From NCBI GenBank assembly GCA_002311665.1, contig DBYX01000009.1:62001-126000 (forward strand): a DNA stretch of 64,000 bases. Reading direction: 5' to 3'. The position numbers were made by a program, and so were the translations under genes. The notes under the pieces were generated by a model. The model was not told where the DNA came from. It ran no database searches and saw only the letters and a program-made list of their open reading frames with translations. Positions within the stretch are counted from its first letter, which is position 1. Each line of letters starts with the position of its first letter. The DNA comes from Lachnoclostridium sp. UBA1175. Lineage in GTDB: Bacteria; Bacillota; Clostridia; Lachnospirales; Lachnospiraceae. Positions 1 through 9,150 of this stretch are shown here, piece by piece.

Positions 1-1297
1 CCTTGTTCTCGGGATCCCACTTGGACAGACGGTACGTGACGTCGCCGTCGATGCCGAGCGTCTTCATTACATAGTTGGCGAGCTCTACGCATCTCGTCAG
101 CTCCTCCTCCGCCTGATCCGGACGGAGCACGATGTGGCCCTCCGTGATCGTGAACTGGCGGACTCTCGTGAGGCCGTGCATCTCGCCGGAATCCTCGTTA
201 CGGAACAGTGTACTCGTCTCGGACATGCGGTACGGCAGGTCTCTGTAGGAGCGCTGCTCGTTCATGTATACATAGTACTGGAACGGGCATGTCATCGGAC
301 GGAGCGCCATAACTTCCTTGCCCTCGCCGGCATCCTTGTTCAGGATGAACATGCCGTCCTGGTAGTGATCCCAATGACCGGAGATCTTATACAGATCGGA
401 CTTCGCCATCAGAGGCGTTCTCGTGCGGACATAACCCCACTCGTTATCCTCGAGGTCCTCCATCCATCTTTGGAGCGTCATGATCATCTTCGTTCCCTTG
501 GGCGTGAACAACGGCAGACCCTGGCCGATGACATCCGCCGTCAGGAACAGTTTCATCTCACGGCCGAGCTTGTTGTGGTCGCGCTTCTTGATGTCCTCAA
601 GGTGTGCGAGATACGCATCGAGGTCCGCATTTTTCGTAAATGCCGTTCCGTAGATACGCGTAAGCATCTTGTTCTTCTCGCTTCCTCTCCAGTATGCTCC
701 CGAGGACGAGATCAGCTTGAACGCCTTGATCGGTTTCGTGCTCATCAGGTGAGGGCCGGCGCACAGGTCGACAAAACCTCCCTGATCGTAAAATGAGAGC
801 TCCGCATCCTCAGGCAGATCGTTGATCAGCTCCACCTTGTAAGGCTCGCCGCGCTTCTCCATCAGGTCGATCGCCTCCGCGCGGGAAAGCGTGAAACGCT
901 TGAGCTCGTTGCCCTCCTTGATGATCTTCTTCATCTCCGCCTCGATGGCGTCGAGTGCGGCACGGTCCAGCGGCTCCATGTCGAAGTCGTAATAGAAACC
1001 GGTGTCGATCGACGGGCCGATCGCGCACTTGGCGTCGGGATACAGGCGCTTCACCGCCTCCGCGAGCACGTGCGACGTGGTATGGCGGTAAGCCGCCTTA
1101 CCGGCCTCGTCGTTAAATGTCAGAATGTTCAGCGAGCAGTCGCTGTCAATGACGGTACGAAGGTCCTTGACCTTGCCGTCCACCTCGCCTGCGCAGGCCA
1201 TGCGCGCGAGTCCTTCGCTCAGATCCGCAGCGATGTCGATGATGCTCATCGGCTGCGAGTACTCCTTGAAAGAGCCGTCCTTCAACGTGATCTTCAT
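1..1297 (-). CDS. thrS: threonyl-tRNA synthetase, 3' end outside window
   Basis: Charges tRNA-Thr with threonine in the cytoplasm. About 432 N-terminal residues are present and the frame runs open off the left edge. The N-terminal TGS domain (about residues 1-65) is followed by the editing-domain motif HTTSH (His-72, His-76) and the later CAGPH motif, then the class II catalytic core with SGHWDHYQD, the zinc-site MTCPF and motif 2 (RVRQFTITEGH). The start is chosen because GAAAGGAG sits just upstream and MKITLKDGS is a typical TGS beginning. A T-box leader precedes it, so expression should respond to uncharged tRNA-Thr. Confidence 0.96.
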   Translation of the reverse strand, partial: MKITLKDGSFKEYSQPMSIIDIAADLSEGLARMACAGEVDGKVKDLRTVIDSDCSLNILTFNDEAGKAAYRHTTSHVLAEAVKRLYPDAKCAIGPSIDTGFYYDFDMEPLDRAALDAIEAEMKKIIKEGNELKRFTLSRAEAIDLMEKRGEPYKVELINDLPEDAELSFYDQGGFVDLCAGPHLMSTKPIKAFKLISSSGAYWRGSEKNKMLTRIYGTAFTKNADLDAYLAHLEDIKKRDHNKLGREMKLFLTADVIGQGLPLFTPKGTKMIMTLQRWMEDLEDNEWGYVRTRTPLMAKSDLYKISGHWDHYQDGMFILNKDAGEGKEVMALRPMTCPFQYYVYMNEQRSYRDLPYRMSETSTLFRNEDSGEMHGLTRVRQFTITEGHIVLRPDQAEEELTRCVELANYVMKTLGIDGDVTYRLSKWDPENK

Positions 1298-1338
1298 GTT
1301 GGTTCTCCTTTCGTTGTCACGGGATTGTTGTGTCCGCA

Positions 1339-1592
1339 GGAAAACGAAAGTCCCTGCTGACACTTGCGTATCAACAGGGACGAATATTCATTCGCGGTTC
1401 CACCCTATTTGGCCTCTCGATCGAAAAGCCCACTTCATTGCGACGATAACGGAGTCACCGGACCGTATTGGGGTCGCTCGGGAGCGGTCTTCCGCACGGT
1501 TCCCGCCGGACGCTCTCAGCCTGCTTTCGCATGCGTCCCTCTCTGTTCGTGAAACCCGGAGTGCGTACTGCTTCTCCTTCAACGCTTTGTTT
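1339..1592 (-). promoter_or_regulatory. T-box riboswitch leader of thrS
   Basis: The T-box core AGGGTGGAACCGCG lies at 1406-1393 on the minus strand. It is followed by an intrinsic terminator whose arms are 1381-1371 and 1360-1350, with a T-rich run at 1349-1339. Upstream, an AGAGAGG element and a helix region fit a Stem I, with a candidate ACC (Thr) specifier at 1500-1498 inside GGGAACCGTGC. Known T-boxes read through when uncharged cognate tRNA binds the specifier and the T-box bulge. The core and terminator are seen directly; the specifier is inferred. Confidence 0.93.
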
Positions 1593-1598
1593 GAAACG

Positions 1599-1626
1599 AT
1601 TATAACACCGAAATCGGGAAAGTCAA
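1599..1626 (-). promoter_or_regulatory. promoter of thrS T-box leader
   Basis: TTGACT (1626-1621) and a perfect TATAAT (1604-1599) are separated by 16 bases. The predicted transcript starts near 1592, immediately before the T-box leader. Confidence 0.8.
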
Positions 1627-1708
1627 GAAGGAATCGATTTTTCCGCGGAAAATGCTTCAAAAAACCGGGGCTTCGATTTTCATACCATTTTCCGAGCGGG
1701 TTTTCGTC

Positions 1709-1737
1709 TTGAAAATGCGTTTCCCGCGGTCTATACT
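1709..1737 (+). promoter_or_regulatory. promoter of the GH2 gene
   Basis: TTGAAA (1709-1714) and TATACT (1732-1737) are 17 bases apart, giving a short leader to the start codon at 1779. The 1298-1778 gap is otherwise filled by the T-box and its promoter. Confidence 0.7.
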
Positions 1738-1778
1738 TACAATAATAATCCGACTTTTCTTCCGAGAGGAATCCCCAT

Positions 1779-4700
1779 ATGAGAAAACTGTTCAACGACA
1801 ACTGGACCTTCGGGCTGTACACAACGGACGCGACTGCGGAGGATCTGCTCTCCGCCTCGGAATCGCACCGTAAGGAGGACTTCTCTCCGGTTGATCTGCC
1901 TCATGACTGGCTGATCCGCAATGCCCGCGACCTGTACGGTGACGGGATCGGCTGCTACAAAAAGACGTTTGCGGTCGATCTTCACGAGGGTACCTATCCG
2001 CTTCAGAATCCTCGTTTCTTCCTGCGGTTTGAAGGTGTCTACATGGACTCGCGGTGCTATCTGAACGGACGCGAGGTGTTTGCCTGGCCGTACGGATACT
2101 CCACCTTTGAGTTTGAGATCACGCCGTATCTACGCGACGGCGACAACGAGCTTGTCGTGACGGTCACGTACAAAAGCCCGAACACCCGCTGGTACTCGGG
2201 CGCCGGCATCTTCCGCAACGTATGGCTCCTCGCAAAATACGATCCCTGCCTTGTCTCCGACGGCATCTATGCGGTTGCAACACCGGCCCGCGAATCCCGC
2301 AGCGAAAGCGGTGTATTCCCGGGCGAGAGCATCCTCTCTGTCGATACGGAGATCAACTCTTCGTATGACGGGGTACACGCTTCCTTCGATGCCGCAAATT
2401 CCGCCGCTGACCGTCTCGACTGTCTTGACTTCAACGGTCAACCGGTCAGCATAACCGTTCCCGTCGTTGAGCAGACCTATCTTCTCCGGCAGACGCTTCG
2501 CGATCCCGACGGCACTGTTGTCGCTGCCGCTGAGGAACAATTTTCCTTCACCGGAACATCGACCGTCCGCACGCAGGCGCTCACCGTGCCGGATGCGCAC
2601 GCCTGGGACATCGACTGTCCTTACCTCTACGAACTGACAACCGAGCTGTTCCTGCCCCGGGTTTTCCCGCGGGAATATGCTCTTCTCGACTCCCACACGC
2701 AGCGGATCGGTTTCCGCTCCGTGCGGCTCGATCCCGACCGCGGCTTCTTCTTAAACGGCCGCCATGTGAAGCTGCAGGGCGCCTGCATGCACCACGACCT
2801 GGGGGCTCTCGGCGCCGCGGTCAACAAAACAGCGACAAAGCGGCAGCTGCTCTCCCTGCTCGCAATGGGCGTGAACGCCGTCCGCACCTCTCACAACCCG
2901 CCTTCCGTGGAGTTCATGGACCTCTGCGATGAGCTCGGCATCCTGGTGGATTCCGAGGCCTTTGACATGTGGGAACTGCACAAGACCGACCACGATTACG
3001 CGACTTTCTTCCGCGACCATTGGAAGGCGGACGTCGCCTCGTGGATCCGCCGCGACCGCAGCCGCCCTTCCGTCGTGTTCTGGAGCATCGGCAACGAGAT
3101 TTATGACACGCACACGGAGCGCGGTCTCATCGTCACGCGCGAGCTCCGCGACGAGGTCCGCCGCCACGACTACCGCCATCACGCGTTCGTCACCATCGGC
3201 TCAAACTATGTCGCCTGGGAGGGCGCACAGCGCTGCGCATCTCTTCTGGAAGCCTCGGGCTACAACTACCTCGAGCGCCTCTACGACGAGCACCACACGC
3301 GCTACCCGCACTGGTGCATCTACGGAAGTGAGACATCGTCGACCGTACAGAGCCGCGGCGTGTATCATTTTCCGGCCGATGTGCGCCTGTTAACATTCGA
3401 GGACGGCCAGTGCTCCTCGCTCTCCAACTGCTCAACCAACTGGGGCGCGAAGAACCCGACGGTCGTCATCACGGGTGACCGCGATGCTGAATTTTCGCTC
3501 GGGCAGTTCATCTGGACCGGCTGGGATTACATCGGCGAGCCGACTCCGTATCATTCGAAAAATTCATTTTTCGGGCAGTGCGACACCGCCGGTTTCCCGA
3601 AGGATTCATACTACATTTACCAGGCCGGCTGGACCGATCCCGCAACGCACCCGATGGTACATATCGTGCCTTACTGGGATTTCAACGACGGGCAAATGAT
3701 CGATGTGCAGGTTTTCTCCAACTGCTCGAAGGTGGAACTGTTCTTCAAAAAAGGCACAGAGGACAATGTTTTGGTTTCCGAATACGGCACCTCCCTCGGA
3801 ACGCGCGACATCGATGCTCTTCACGGGCAGGAACTGCACGGTGCATGGCGCATCCCGTATCACCCGGGCGTGCTCACCGCGATCGCTTACGACGCGAAAG
3901 GCGATGTGGTCGCAACTGATATACAGCGCTCCTTCGGAGACCCTGCCTCGATCGTTCTAACGCCGGACAAAACGACCATGACCGCGGACGGCGAAGATAT
4001 GATCTTCGTCGCGGTTTCCACTGTCGATGCAGACGGAACTTTCGTCGCTGACGCCCGGAACCGCATGAACGTCACAGTCAGCGGCGCTGCCCGCCTCGTC
4101 GGCATGGACAACGGCGACAGCACCGATTACGACGAATACAAAGGTACATCCCGCAGGCTCTTCTCCGGAAAGCTCCTTCTGATGCTCGCCGCCTGCAAGG
4201 AACCCGGAGAGATTTCCGTGAAGGTTTCCTCCGCGGGACTTCCGGACGCGGAGCTGCACCTGACCGCCGCCAAGGCTGACACACCGGTCAATCCCGCGGT
4301 GTGCGCGACTGCAGCCAACACGCCGCGGATCACAGACGAGAACATCCTCAACGAGGTCCCGATCCGCAAGATCGAGCTCTCCATTCAGGATGACAACCCG
4401 GAGCTGACTCCCGATCGTCGGGAAATGACGGTAATCGCGAAGGTTTTCCCCGCAAACGCATCGTTCGGGGATCTCTCGTTCCGCGTGATGACCGCGGACG
4501 GCATCGATTCCGCAGCGATCCGCATCACGCCTCTGCCCGACGGGCGTTCCGCGAGAGTTACGGCGCTCGGTGATGAACAACGGTGCTTCCTCTATGTTTT
4601 CGCGAACAACGGCAAACCACACGCGGACGTAATTTCAAGCCTCGAATTACGCAGTTCCGGACTCGGCCGGGCGACGACCGATCCCTACGAGTTCGTCAAC

Positions 4701-5426
4701 GCCATCCGCTTTGACGCAAGCAACCAAAAGCCCTCGCTCAGCTTCGACGGCGGCGCATTTACCGCGGACGAACCGACGTGGCTTCGATTTGACAATGTGG
4801 ACTTCGGCGACTACGGTTCCGACACGATCACAATCCCGATCTTCTCCTTCTCGGATATCGTTCCGATCGAGGTCTGGGAGGGCACGCCGAAGGAAGCCGG
4901 CAGTACACTTCTCTTCAGCGGCAACTACGAGGCAAAGAGCTGGTACAACCACTATCAGTCCAACACCTTCCGCCTCAGCAAGCGCCTGCGCGGCGTGACA
5001 AGCCTGTCGATTTTGCTTCCGTTCCGCCTGTCGCTGCACGGATTCGTCTTCGAACGGATTGAGAAAGCATGGGCTGAGATCAGCGTGACCGAGCTTGTCT
5101 CCGCGAGCGGCGACAACTACCGTGTGGAATCTGATGGCGTATACGGGATCACCAACAATGTGGACCTCGGCTTCGGCGAGTTTGACTTCGGTGAGCGCGG
5201 TGCCCGGAAAATTACGCTGACCGGACAGTCGCATGTTCCGCAGTGTACAATCCATCTGCATTTTACGAAGGACGGGATCACGGAAACGCAGATCATCGAC
5301 ATTCCGAAGACGGAAACAACGGATACTTTCACGTTCCCTCTCGAGCCGATGTACGATATCTGCGCAGTGAACTTCATCTTCCTTCCCGGAAGCAACTTCG
5401 ATCTGGTATCGTTCCGGTTTGAGTAG
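1779..5426 (+). CDS. glycoside hydrolase family 2 (beta-galactosidase-like), multidomain
   Basis: Hydrolyses beta-linked sugar residues; substrate not determinable here. The 1215-residue protein has the GH2 sugar-binding, Ig-like and TIM-barrel domains in the first ~600 residues. The acid/base is Glu-440 in SIGNEI and the probable nucleophile Glu-518 in YGSETSS; RTSHNPP is also typical. The C-terminal half has Ig-like/DUF4982-type regions and, at about 970-1100, a CBM6-like beta-sandwich. No signal peptide, so probably cytoplasmic despite the binding modules, which is odd. GAGAGGA precedes the ATG. It stands alone with its own promoter. Confidence 0.9.
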   Translation: MRKLFNDNWTFGLYTTDATAEDLLSASESHRKEDFSPVDLPHDWLIRNARDLYGDGIGCYKKTFAVDLHEGTYPLQNPRFFLRFEGVYMDSRCYLNGREVFAWPYGYSTFEFEITPYLRDGDNELVVTVTYKSPNTRWYSGAGIFRNVWLLAKYDPCLVSDGIYAVATPARESRSESGVFPGESILSVDTEINSSYDGVHASFDAANSAADRLDCLDFNGQPVSITVPVVEQTYLLRQTLRDPDGTVVAAAEEQFSFTGTSTVRTQALTVPDAHAWDIDCPYLYELTTELFLPRVFPREYALLDSHTQRIGFRSVRLDPDRGFFLNGRHVKLQGACMHHDLGALGAAVNKTATKRQLLSLLAMGVNAVRTSHNPPSVEFMDLCDELGILVDSEAFDMWELHKTDHDYATFFRDHWKADVASWIRRDRSRPSVVFWSIGNEIYDTHTERGLIVTRELRDEVRRHDYRHHAFVTIGSNYVAWEGAQRCASLLEASGYNYLERLYDEHHTRYPHWCIYGSETSSTVQSRGVYHFPADVRLLTFEDGQCSSLSNCSTNWGAKNPTVVITGDRDAEFSLGQFIWTGWDYIGEPTPYHSKNSFFGQCDTAGFPKDSYYIYQAGWTDPATHPMVHIVPYWDFNDGQMIDVQVFSNCSKVELFFKKGTEDNVLVSEYGTSLGTRDIDALHGQELHGAWRIPYHPGVLTAIAYDAKGDVVATDIQRSFGDPASIVLTPDKTTMTADGEDMIFVAVSTVDADGTFVADARNRMNVTVSGAARLVGMDNGDSTDYDEYKGTSRRLFSGKLLLMLAACKEPGEISVKVSSAGLPDAELHLTAAKADTPVNPAVCATAANTPRITDENILNEVPIRKIELSIQDDNPELTPDRREMTVIAKVFPANASFGDLSFRVMTADGIDSAAIRITPLPDGRSARVTALGDEQRCFLYVFANNGKPHADVISSLELRSSGLGRATTDPYEFVNAIRFDASNQKPSLSFDGGAFTADEPTWLRFDNVDFGDYGSDTITIPIFSFSDIVPIEVWEGTPKEAGSTLLFSGNYEAKSWYNHYQSNTFRLSKRLRGVTSLSILLPFRLSLHGFVFERIEKAWAEISVTELVSASGDNYRVESDGVYGITNNVDLGFGEFDFGERGARKITLTGQSHVPQCTIHLHFTKDGITETQIIDIPKTETTDTFTFPLEPMYDICAVNFIFLPGSNFDLVSFRFE

Positions 5427-5448
5427 TTTACGAACAAGGGCAAAATGC

Positions 5449-5478
5449 GAGGCGGAACAGGCTCTCCTGCTCCGCCTC
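5449..5478. terminator. shared terminator between convergent genes
   Basis: GAGGCGGA (5449-5456) pairs with TCCGCCTC (5471-5478), extended by CAGG/CCTG inside. It lies between the GH2 stop and the stop of the convergent XRE regulator. T-runs on each side are short, so it is a modest bidirectional terminator. Confidence 0.7.
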
Positions 5479-5487
5479 ATTTGTATG

Positions 5488-6576
5488 TTACTCTACTGCA
5501 TGTTCCCTCAATTCATCGAGGATCTGCTGAAAGCGCACGTCGTCACGAAGATAATCGAACACTTCGCGGTCTTCGATCACGTGCAGACGAAGATTCGCGG
5601 CGTTCCCCGTGTAATTCTTAGACACATTCTCCTTCTTCTGATGAGTACGGTTCATCAGCAATGCGGTATAGTCAAAATCCTGATCGCGGACCCGGTCGAA
5701 TTCAAACGTATATCTGCAGCACTCCTTAAGCATTTCCAACACCTTTTCGGTATTCTGAAACTCCGCATGCACATATGCCAGGCAGTAGTAATTATATGCC
5801 ACTCTACAGTTGTAAAAACCGAGATTCCCGTCGGAATAGAGTCGCTTATACAGATCAATTCCAAACGTATACGCTTCGATCATCTCCTCATAACTGAGCC
5901 GTTTTTTAAAGGGTATGTCAGCTGCTGTATTGGCGGCCACCTCGATCAGGTCTCTCAGATACTCCTGGCAGGCCTCAACCCCTTTCTCATCGCTCAGGAC
6001 CTTACATCTCAGGTTGACACGGTTCGTGATAAAGTCTCCGCCCATGTCCGCATAATGAAGTGCTTTCTCTTCATCGACATCCCTGTATGCGAAACACAGA
6101 CACTGAATTGCACTCGCCCGGTATTCCCTGTCCGTGGAAGTGGCAAGTATTGTTTCGCCCAGTTCGACAATGCGGTTCCGTTTGTCCTCAGGGAGCGGAA
6201 CATCATCCTTGTCATCCCCGAGTGCATACATCAGTTTAACCATGACCCGGATATCATTCGGGAACTCCTTGTACGCCTTCTCCCACAGTTCCAGTTCCCT
6301 CTTCGTATCCCCATTGAAATCGTATTGCTTTCCTTCCTCCAGATACGCGTTAATGGATTCCTCGATCCGTGCGTCATCGACATTCAGCAGTTCATCCACG
6401 GTAACGCCGAAATACATCGCGATCTTCGGCAGCAACGTGATATCCGGGTAACCCTCGCCGCGCTCCCATTTTCCGACGGACTGAGGCGTGATATCGAGAT
6501 GGTTGGCAAGCGCCTCCTGCGTAACATTCTTCTGTCTGCGCAGTTTGCGCAATGTATCTTTCAAATTGATTTCCAT
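5488..6576 (-). CDS. XRE-family regulator with long C-terminal repeat region
   Basis: The N-terminal helix-turn-helix (about residues 5-60, TQEALANHLDITPQSVGKWE) is a typical XRE/Cro-CI DNA-binding domain. The remaining ~300 residues are helical with TPR-like spacing and no enzymatic motif; such domains often bind peptides or partner proteins. The ATG at 6576 is preferred over the in-frame GTG at 6585 because AGGGAAGG lies about eight bases before it. It is monocistronic with its own promoter. Target genes are unknown. Confidence 0.85.
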   Translation of the reverse strand: MEINLKDTLRKLRRQKNVTQEALANHLDITPQSVGKWERGEGYPDITLLPKIAMYFGVTVDELLNVDDARIEESINAYLEEGKQYDFNGDTKRELELWEKAYKEFPNDIRVMVKLMYALGDDKDDVPLPEDKRNRIVELGETILATSTDREYRASAIQCLCFAYRDVDEEKALHYADMGGDFITNRVNLRCKVLSDEKGVEACQEYLRDLIEVAANTAADIPFKKRLSYEEMIEAYTFGIDLYKRLYSDGNLGFYNCRVAYNYYCLAYVHAEFQNTEKVLEMLKECCRYTFEFDRVRDQDFDYTALLMNRTHQKKENVSKNYTGNAANLRLHVIEDREVFDYLRDDVRFQQILDELREHAVE

Positions 6577-6625
6577 AAAATACACCTTCCCTTCGTTTGC
6601 AATATTCCGTGATCACTTGTCTATG

Positions 6626-6654
6626 ATTATAATAGCACAGATCATACTTTTCAA
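6626..6654 (-). promoter_or_regulatory. promoter of the XRE regulator
   Basis: TTGAAA (6654-6649) and TATAAT (6631-6626) are separated by 17 bases. Confidence 0.8.
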
Positions 6655-6703
6655 ACATCGGAAAATATAGTTTCCGTTGTATTATGCAACCGTTCGTTGT
6701 ATT

Positions 6704-6733
6704 AAAAAAGAGGAACGGACGAAACCGTTCCTC
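6704..6733 (-). terminator. intrinsic terminator after ybaK-like gene
   Basis: A perfect nine-base stem, GAGGAACGG/CCGTTCCTC (6710-6718 with 6725-6733), is followed on the minus strand by six T residues. Confidence 0.9.
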
Positions 6734-6759
6734 TCGCAACTTCCTTCTTACAAGCGTGT

Positions 6760-7233
6760 TCAGACCAGGTCCGCAAAACCACACCCGACGGTTTTCGCCA
6801 GATCCTGCGGCGACAATTCGACCTGGAATCCCACCTTGCCGGCGCTCACAAACATGTGCTCCAGTTCGGCAGCCGATTCGTGAATAAAGGTCGGAAAAGA
6901 CTTCTTCATCCCGATCGGCGAGCACCCGCCGTGCACGTAACCGGTCAACGGCAGAAGCTCCTTCTGCTTGATCATCTCGATGGATTTCTCACCGGCGGCC
7001 TTCGCCGCCTTCTTCAGTTCAAGCTCCGCGGCTACCGGCACGACGAAGACATAGTACTGTCCTGTCTTGCCCCGCGTCACCAGTGTCTTAAACACACAGT
7101 CCGGATTCTCCCCCAGCAAAGCTGCAATCTCCTCTCCGGTCATCGTCGCGTCCGGCGTGTACGAGTGACTCTCGAAAAGCACTCTCTTCTGCTCGAGAAC
7201 ACGCATCACATTGGTCTTCTCATCCTTCTTCAT
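6760..7233 (-). CDS. ybaK: YbaK/EbsC-type Cys-tRNA(Pro) deacylase
   Basis: Removes cysteine mischarged onto tRNA-Pro, an editing activity in trans. The 157-residue length and sequence fit the YbaK/EbsC branch of the INS/YbaK fold: MTGEEIAALLG, CVFKTLV, the catalytic-lysine region VFVVPVAAELELKKAAKAA, and GYVHGGCSPIGMKK. The start overlaps the end of the preceding HTH gene by 14 bases, so it is translated as the last gene of the DUF2975/HTH operon and ends at a strong terminator. The linkage to a regulator cassette looks like operon hitch-hiking, not functional coupling. Confidence 0.9.
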   Translation of the reverse strand: MKKDEKTNVMRVLEQKRVLFESHSYTPDATMTGEEIAALLGENPDCVFKTLVTRGKTGQYYVFVVPVAAELELKKAAKAAGEKSIEMIKQKELLPLTGYVHGGCSPIGMKKSFPTFIHESAAELEHMFVSAGKVGFQVELSPQDLAKTVGCGFADLV

Positions 7234-7447
7234 CGCTTTTCTCCTCCGACTGATACTCCATCAAATCTCCCGGCTGACAATTCAGCGCTTTGCATATTGC
7301 CTCGAGCGTCTCGAAACGAATGCCTTTCATCTTCCCCGTCTTCAGGTTGGAGAGGTTGACATTGGTCATGCCGACCCGCTCCGCCAGCTCGTTCAGGGAC
7401 ATTTTCCGATCCGCCATCATGCGGTCCAGTCTGATTATGATTCCCAT
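7220..7447 (-). CDS. small XRE/Cro-type HTH regulator
   Basis: A 75-residue protein that is essentially one HTH domain (LNELAERVGMTNVNLSNLKTG), of the short YozG-like type usually encoded beside a DUF2975 membrane protein, as here. GGGAGAG lies eight bases before the ATG at 7447; the longer in-frame extension has no ribosome binding site. It follows the DUF2975 gene after 53 bases and overlaps the ybaK start. It probably regulates its own operon; the signal is unknown. Confidence 0.85.
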   Translation of the reverse strand: MGIIIRLDRMMADRKMSLNELAERVGMTNVNLSNLKTGKMKGIRFETLEAICKALNCQPGDLMEYQSEEKSDEEG

Positions 7448-7500
7448 ACGTTCTCTCCCTTTTAGCTGATTCCGCAGTTGAATGTATCCGATTCGCGCGG

Positions 7501-8112
7501 TCACGCGATGGAATCGACATCCTCCTGAAGCTTCACGCCGTAGTCAAACACCTGCGCGATCACCATGATCGCAAATCCGACCACGAACATAAAGAATCCG
7601 TTCAGGGTGAGCGGTGTGCTCACATATTCAAAGCGGAAGAACGTCATCAGAAACTTCACAAGCCCCGGTACGATCGCGAGTGCGAACTGCAGTGCACCGA
7701 TCAACCGGATCCGGTTCGCGTTCCTGTGGGTGAACGGTGTTCCCTTCGATGCGCTCATCACGATGATGATCACGACGATCATCATCGCTCCGAGGATGAC
7801 GGAAAATGCGAGCGAACGTGCCGATTCGATCAGATGACAATACCAGTAGTCCGTGTTTTCGTTCTCATCCATCAGGCCGTAGAAATTGATGTCCACGTCG
7901 CCATAGTACTCTTCGTTTTTGAACAGCTGATATGTCTTCTGGTGGTTGGACACCTCCTTGATCTCCTCCAGACGGACTTCAAAACGATCCATCTTTGAGA
8001 GAGCCGCCGTGACGAAATCCTTCGTCTGAATCAGTAGAATAAAAATGATCAAAAAAGCTATTGCTGCACAGATCTGCTGAAAACGCAGTGTCTTCTTCGT
8101 TGCTTTGTCCAT
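7501..8112 (-). CDS. DUF2975-type membrane protein
   Basis: A 203-residue integral membrane protein with about four hydrophobic segments: residues 12-30, a pair near 95-120 and 140-165, and one near 180. A polar loop (KMDRFEVRLEEIKEV and following) lies between the first two. The HTH gene downstream is the usual DUF2975 partner. The molecular role is not known; the pairing suggests a membrane component controlling the small regulator. ATG at 8112 follows GGGAGGAAAATC; in-frame upstream codons lack such a site and carry no family features. Confidence 0.82.
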   Translation of the reverse strand: MDKATKKTLRFQQICAAIAFLIIFILLIQTKDFVTAALSKMDRFEVRLEEIKEVSNHQKTYQLFKNEEYYGDVDINFYGLMDENENTDYWYCHLIESARSLAFSVILGAMMIVVIIIVMSASKGTPFTHRNANRIRLIGALQFALAIVPGLVKFLMTFFRFEYVSTPLTLNGFFMFVVGFAIMVIAQVFDYGVKLQEDVDSIA

Positions 8113-8253
8113 GATTTTCCTCCCGTTCGGAACGATGCGGACCCCCTGTGTCACGCCTCTGCTCCGCTCCGACCTTTTGTCGTTTGATATTACGCTCCCT
8201 AAGACCGCTGATCGGGCGGTCCTCAGGTGCACAGTTCCCTGCCGGCAAGGATA

Positions 8254-8282
8254 AAATATCATGGTTTTATAAGCTTGTCAAT
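8254..8282 (-). promoter_or_regulatory. promoter of DUF2975/HTH/ybaK operon
   Basis: TTGACA (8282-8277) and TATTTT (8259-8254) are 17 bases apart. The ~135-base leader to 8112 contains a GACCGC/GCGGTC hairpin (around 8200-8220) of unknown role. Confidence 0.78.
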
Positions 8283-8309
8283 AACTTTTTAAAGTTTTGC
8301 TTTAATTTT

Positions 8310-8510
8310 TTATTGTTCTTCGTCCCAGAACAGCTCGTCCAGCGTCTTGTCCAGTGCCTTGCATATCGCAATGCACAGGTTGATCGTCGGATTGTAATCC
8401 CCCTTCTCGATGGCACTGATCGTCTGGCGCGACACATTGCAGATGTCCGCCAGCTCCTCCTGTGAAAAATCCTTCGCGGCGCGTGCCGCCTTCATCTTCA
8501 GGTTCTTCAT
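8310..8510 (-). CDS. small XRE/Cro-type HTH regulator, second copy
   Basis: A 66-residue single-domain HTH protein (FSQEELADICNVSRQTISAIEKG), close to the YgzD/YozG group with the usual YNPTINLCIAICKAL tail. Its ATG overlaps the stop of the upstream membrane-protein gene in an ATGA arrangement, so the two are translationally coupled. Together they form a second membrane-protein/HTH unit directly upstream of the DUF2975 unit. Likely autoregulatory; target and signal unknown. Confidence 0.88.
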   Translation of the reverse strand: MKNLKMKAARAAKDFSQEELADICNVSRQTISAIEKGDYNPTINLCIAICKALDKTLDELFWDEEQ

Positions 8511-9043
8511 TCCTCTTCTTCCTCCTCTGTCTCACGAGCCTTGTTGACGAGCGTTTTGATGATGATCGCGATCACATCGATCAGGAACAAACCGCCGAGC
8601 AAAAGACTTCCTCCCGGTGTCATCGTGAGTTTTCCGTCCTCGTACAGACTTCCGTTCTCGATCAGGTGACTGATCACCACATACCCTTCACAGACGCATA
8701 CAATGACACAAAAGATCAGGTACTCCTTGGGATTATCTTTTCTCTGGAAAAATGCGTCGTTCAGAATGCAATACAGCGAGAACACCAGGAACGAAACCGC
8801 CAGGGCCGCGACAATTGCAAAGGAACTGTCAACCGATTCCTTCCAGCCTTTCAGAGTATCCAGATACATGATCACAAGATCTGCAATGATCAGCGACGCA
8901 AATCCGAGCCGGTACGCTTTCGCCCGGATCATAAGCTGACGCTCATCGAATTTGTTTCTCTTGTCCGAATAGACAACGGCAGCGATCAAAACACCTACAA
9001 TCAAAACTACAGAAACAATGATAAAAACCTGGTCGTAAGTCAT
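8507..9043 (-). CDS. five-segment membrane protein paired with HTH
   Basis: A 178-residue protein with about five hydrophobic segments: 5-25, 48-65, 78-97, 110-128 and 145-165. A conserved-looking NKFDERQLMIRAKAYRLG stretch lies between the first two, and the tail is a run of glutamates. The DERQ-type loop is common in small Firmicutes membrane proteins encoded with YozG-like regulators. I do not recognise a biochemical function. It is the first gene of its transcript and overlaps the HTH gene by four bases. Confidence 0.75.
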   Translation of the reverse strand: MTYDQVFIIVSVVLIVGVLIAAVVYSDKRNKFDERQLMIRAKAYRLGFASLIIADLVIMYLDTLKGWKESVDSSFAIVAALAVSFLVFSLYCILNDAFFQRKDNPKEYLIFCVIVCVCEGYVVISHLIENGSLYEDGKLTMTPGGSLLLGGLFLIDVIAIIIKTLVNKARETEEEEEE

Positions 9044-9084
9044 AAGTCATTCTCCCTTTCCGCAGCGGATATCACATTTGCCCC

Positions 9085-9108
9085 GCCCGGCATCGTCATG
9101 CCGGACGC
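9085..9108. repeat. hairpin in 5' leader of membrane/HTH operon
   Basis: CCGGCAT and ATGCCGG form a perfect seven-base stem with loop CGTC in the leader between the promoter and the start codon at 9043. It could affect mRNA stability or be an operator for the paired HTH; neither is shown. Confidence 0.45.
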
Positions 9109-9150
9109 ACTGCCCGTCGGCGAGCACCACACTTCCGCTCTGTGATTCGA

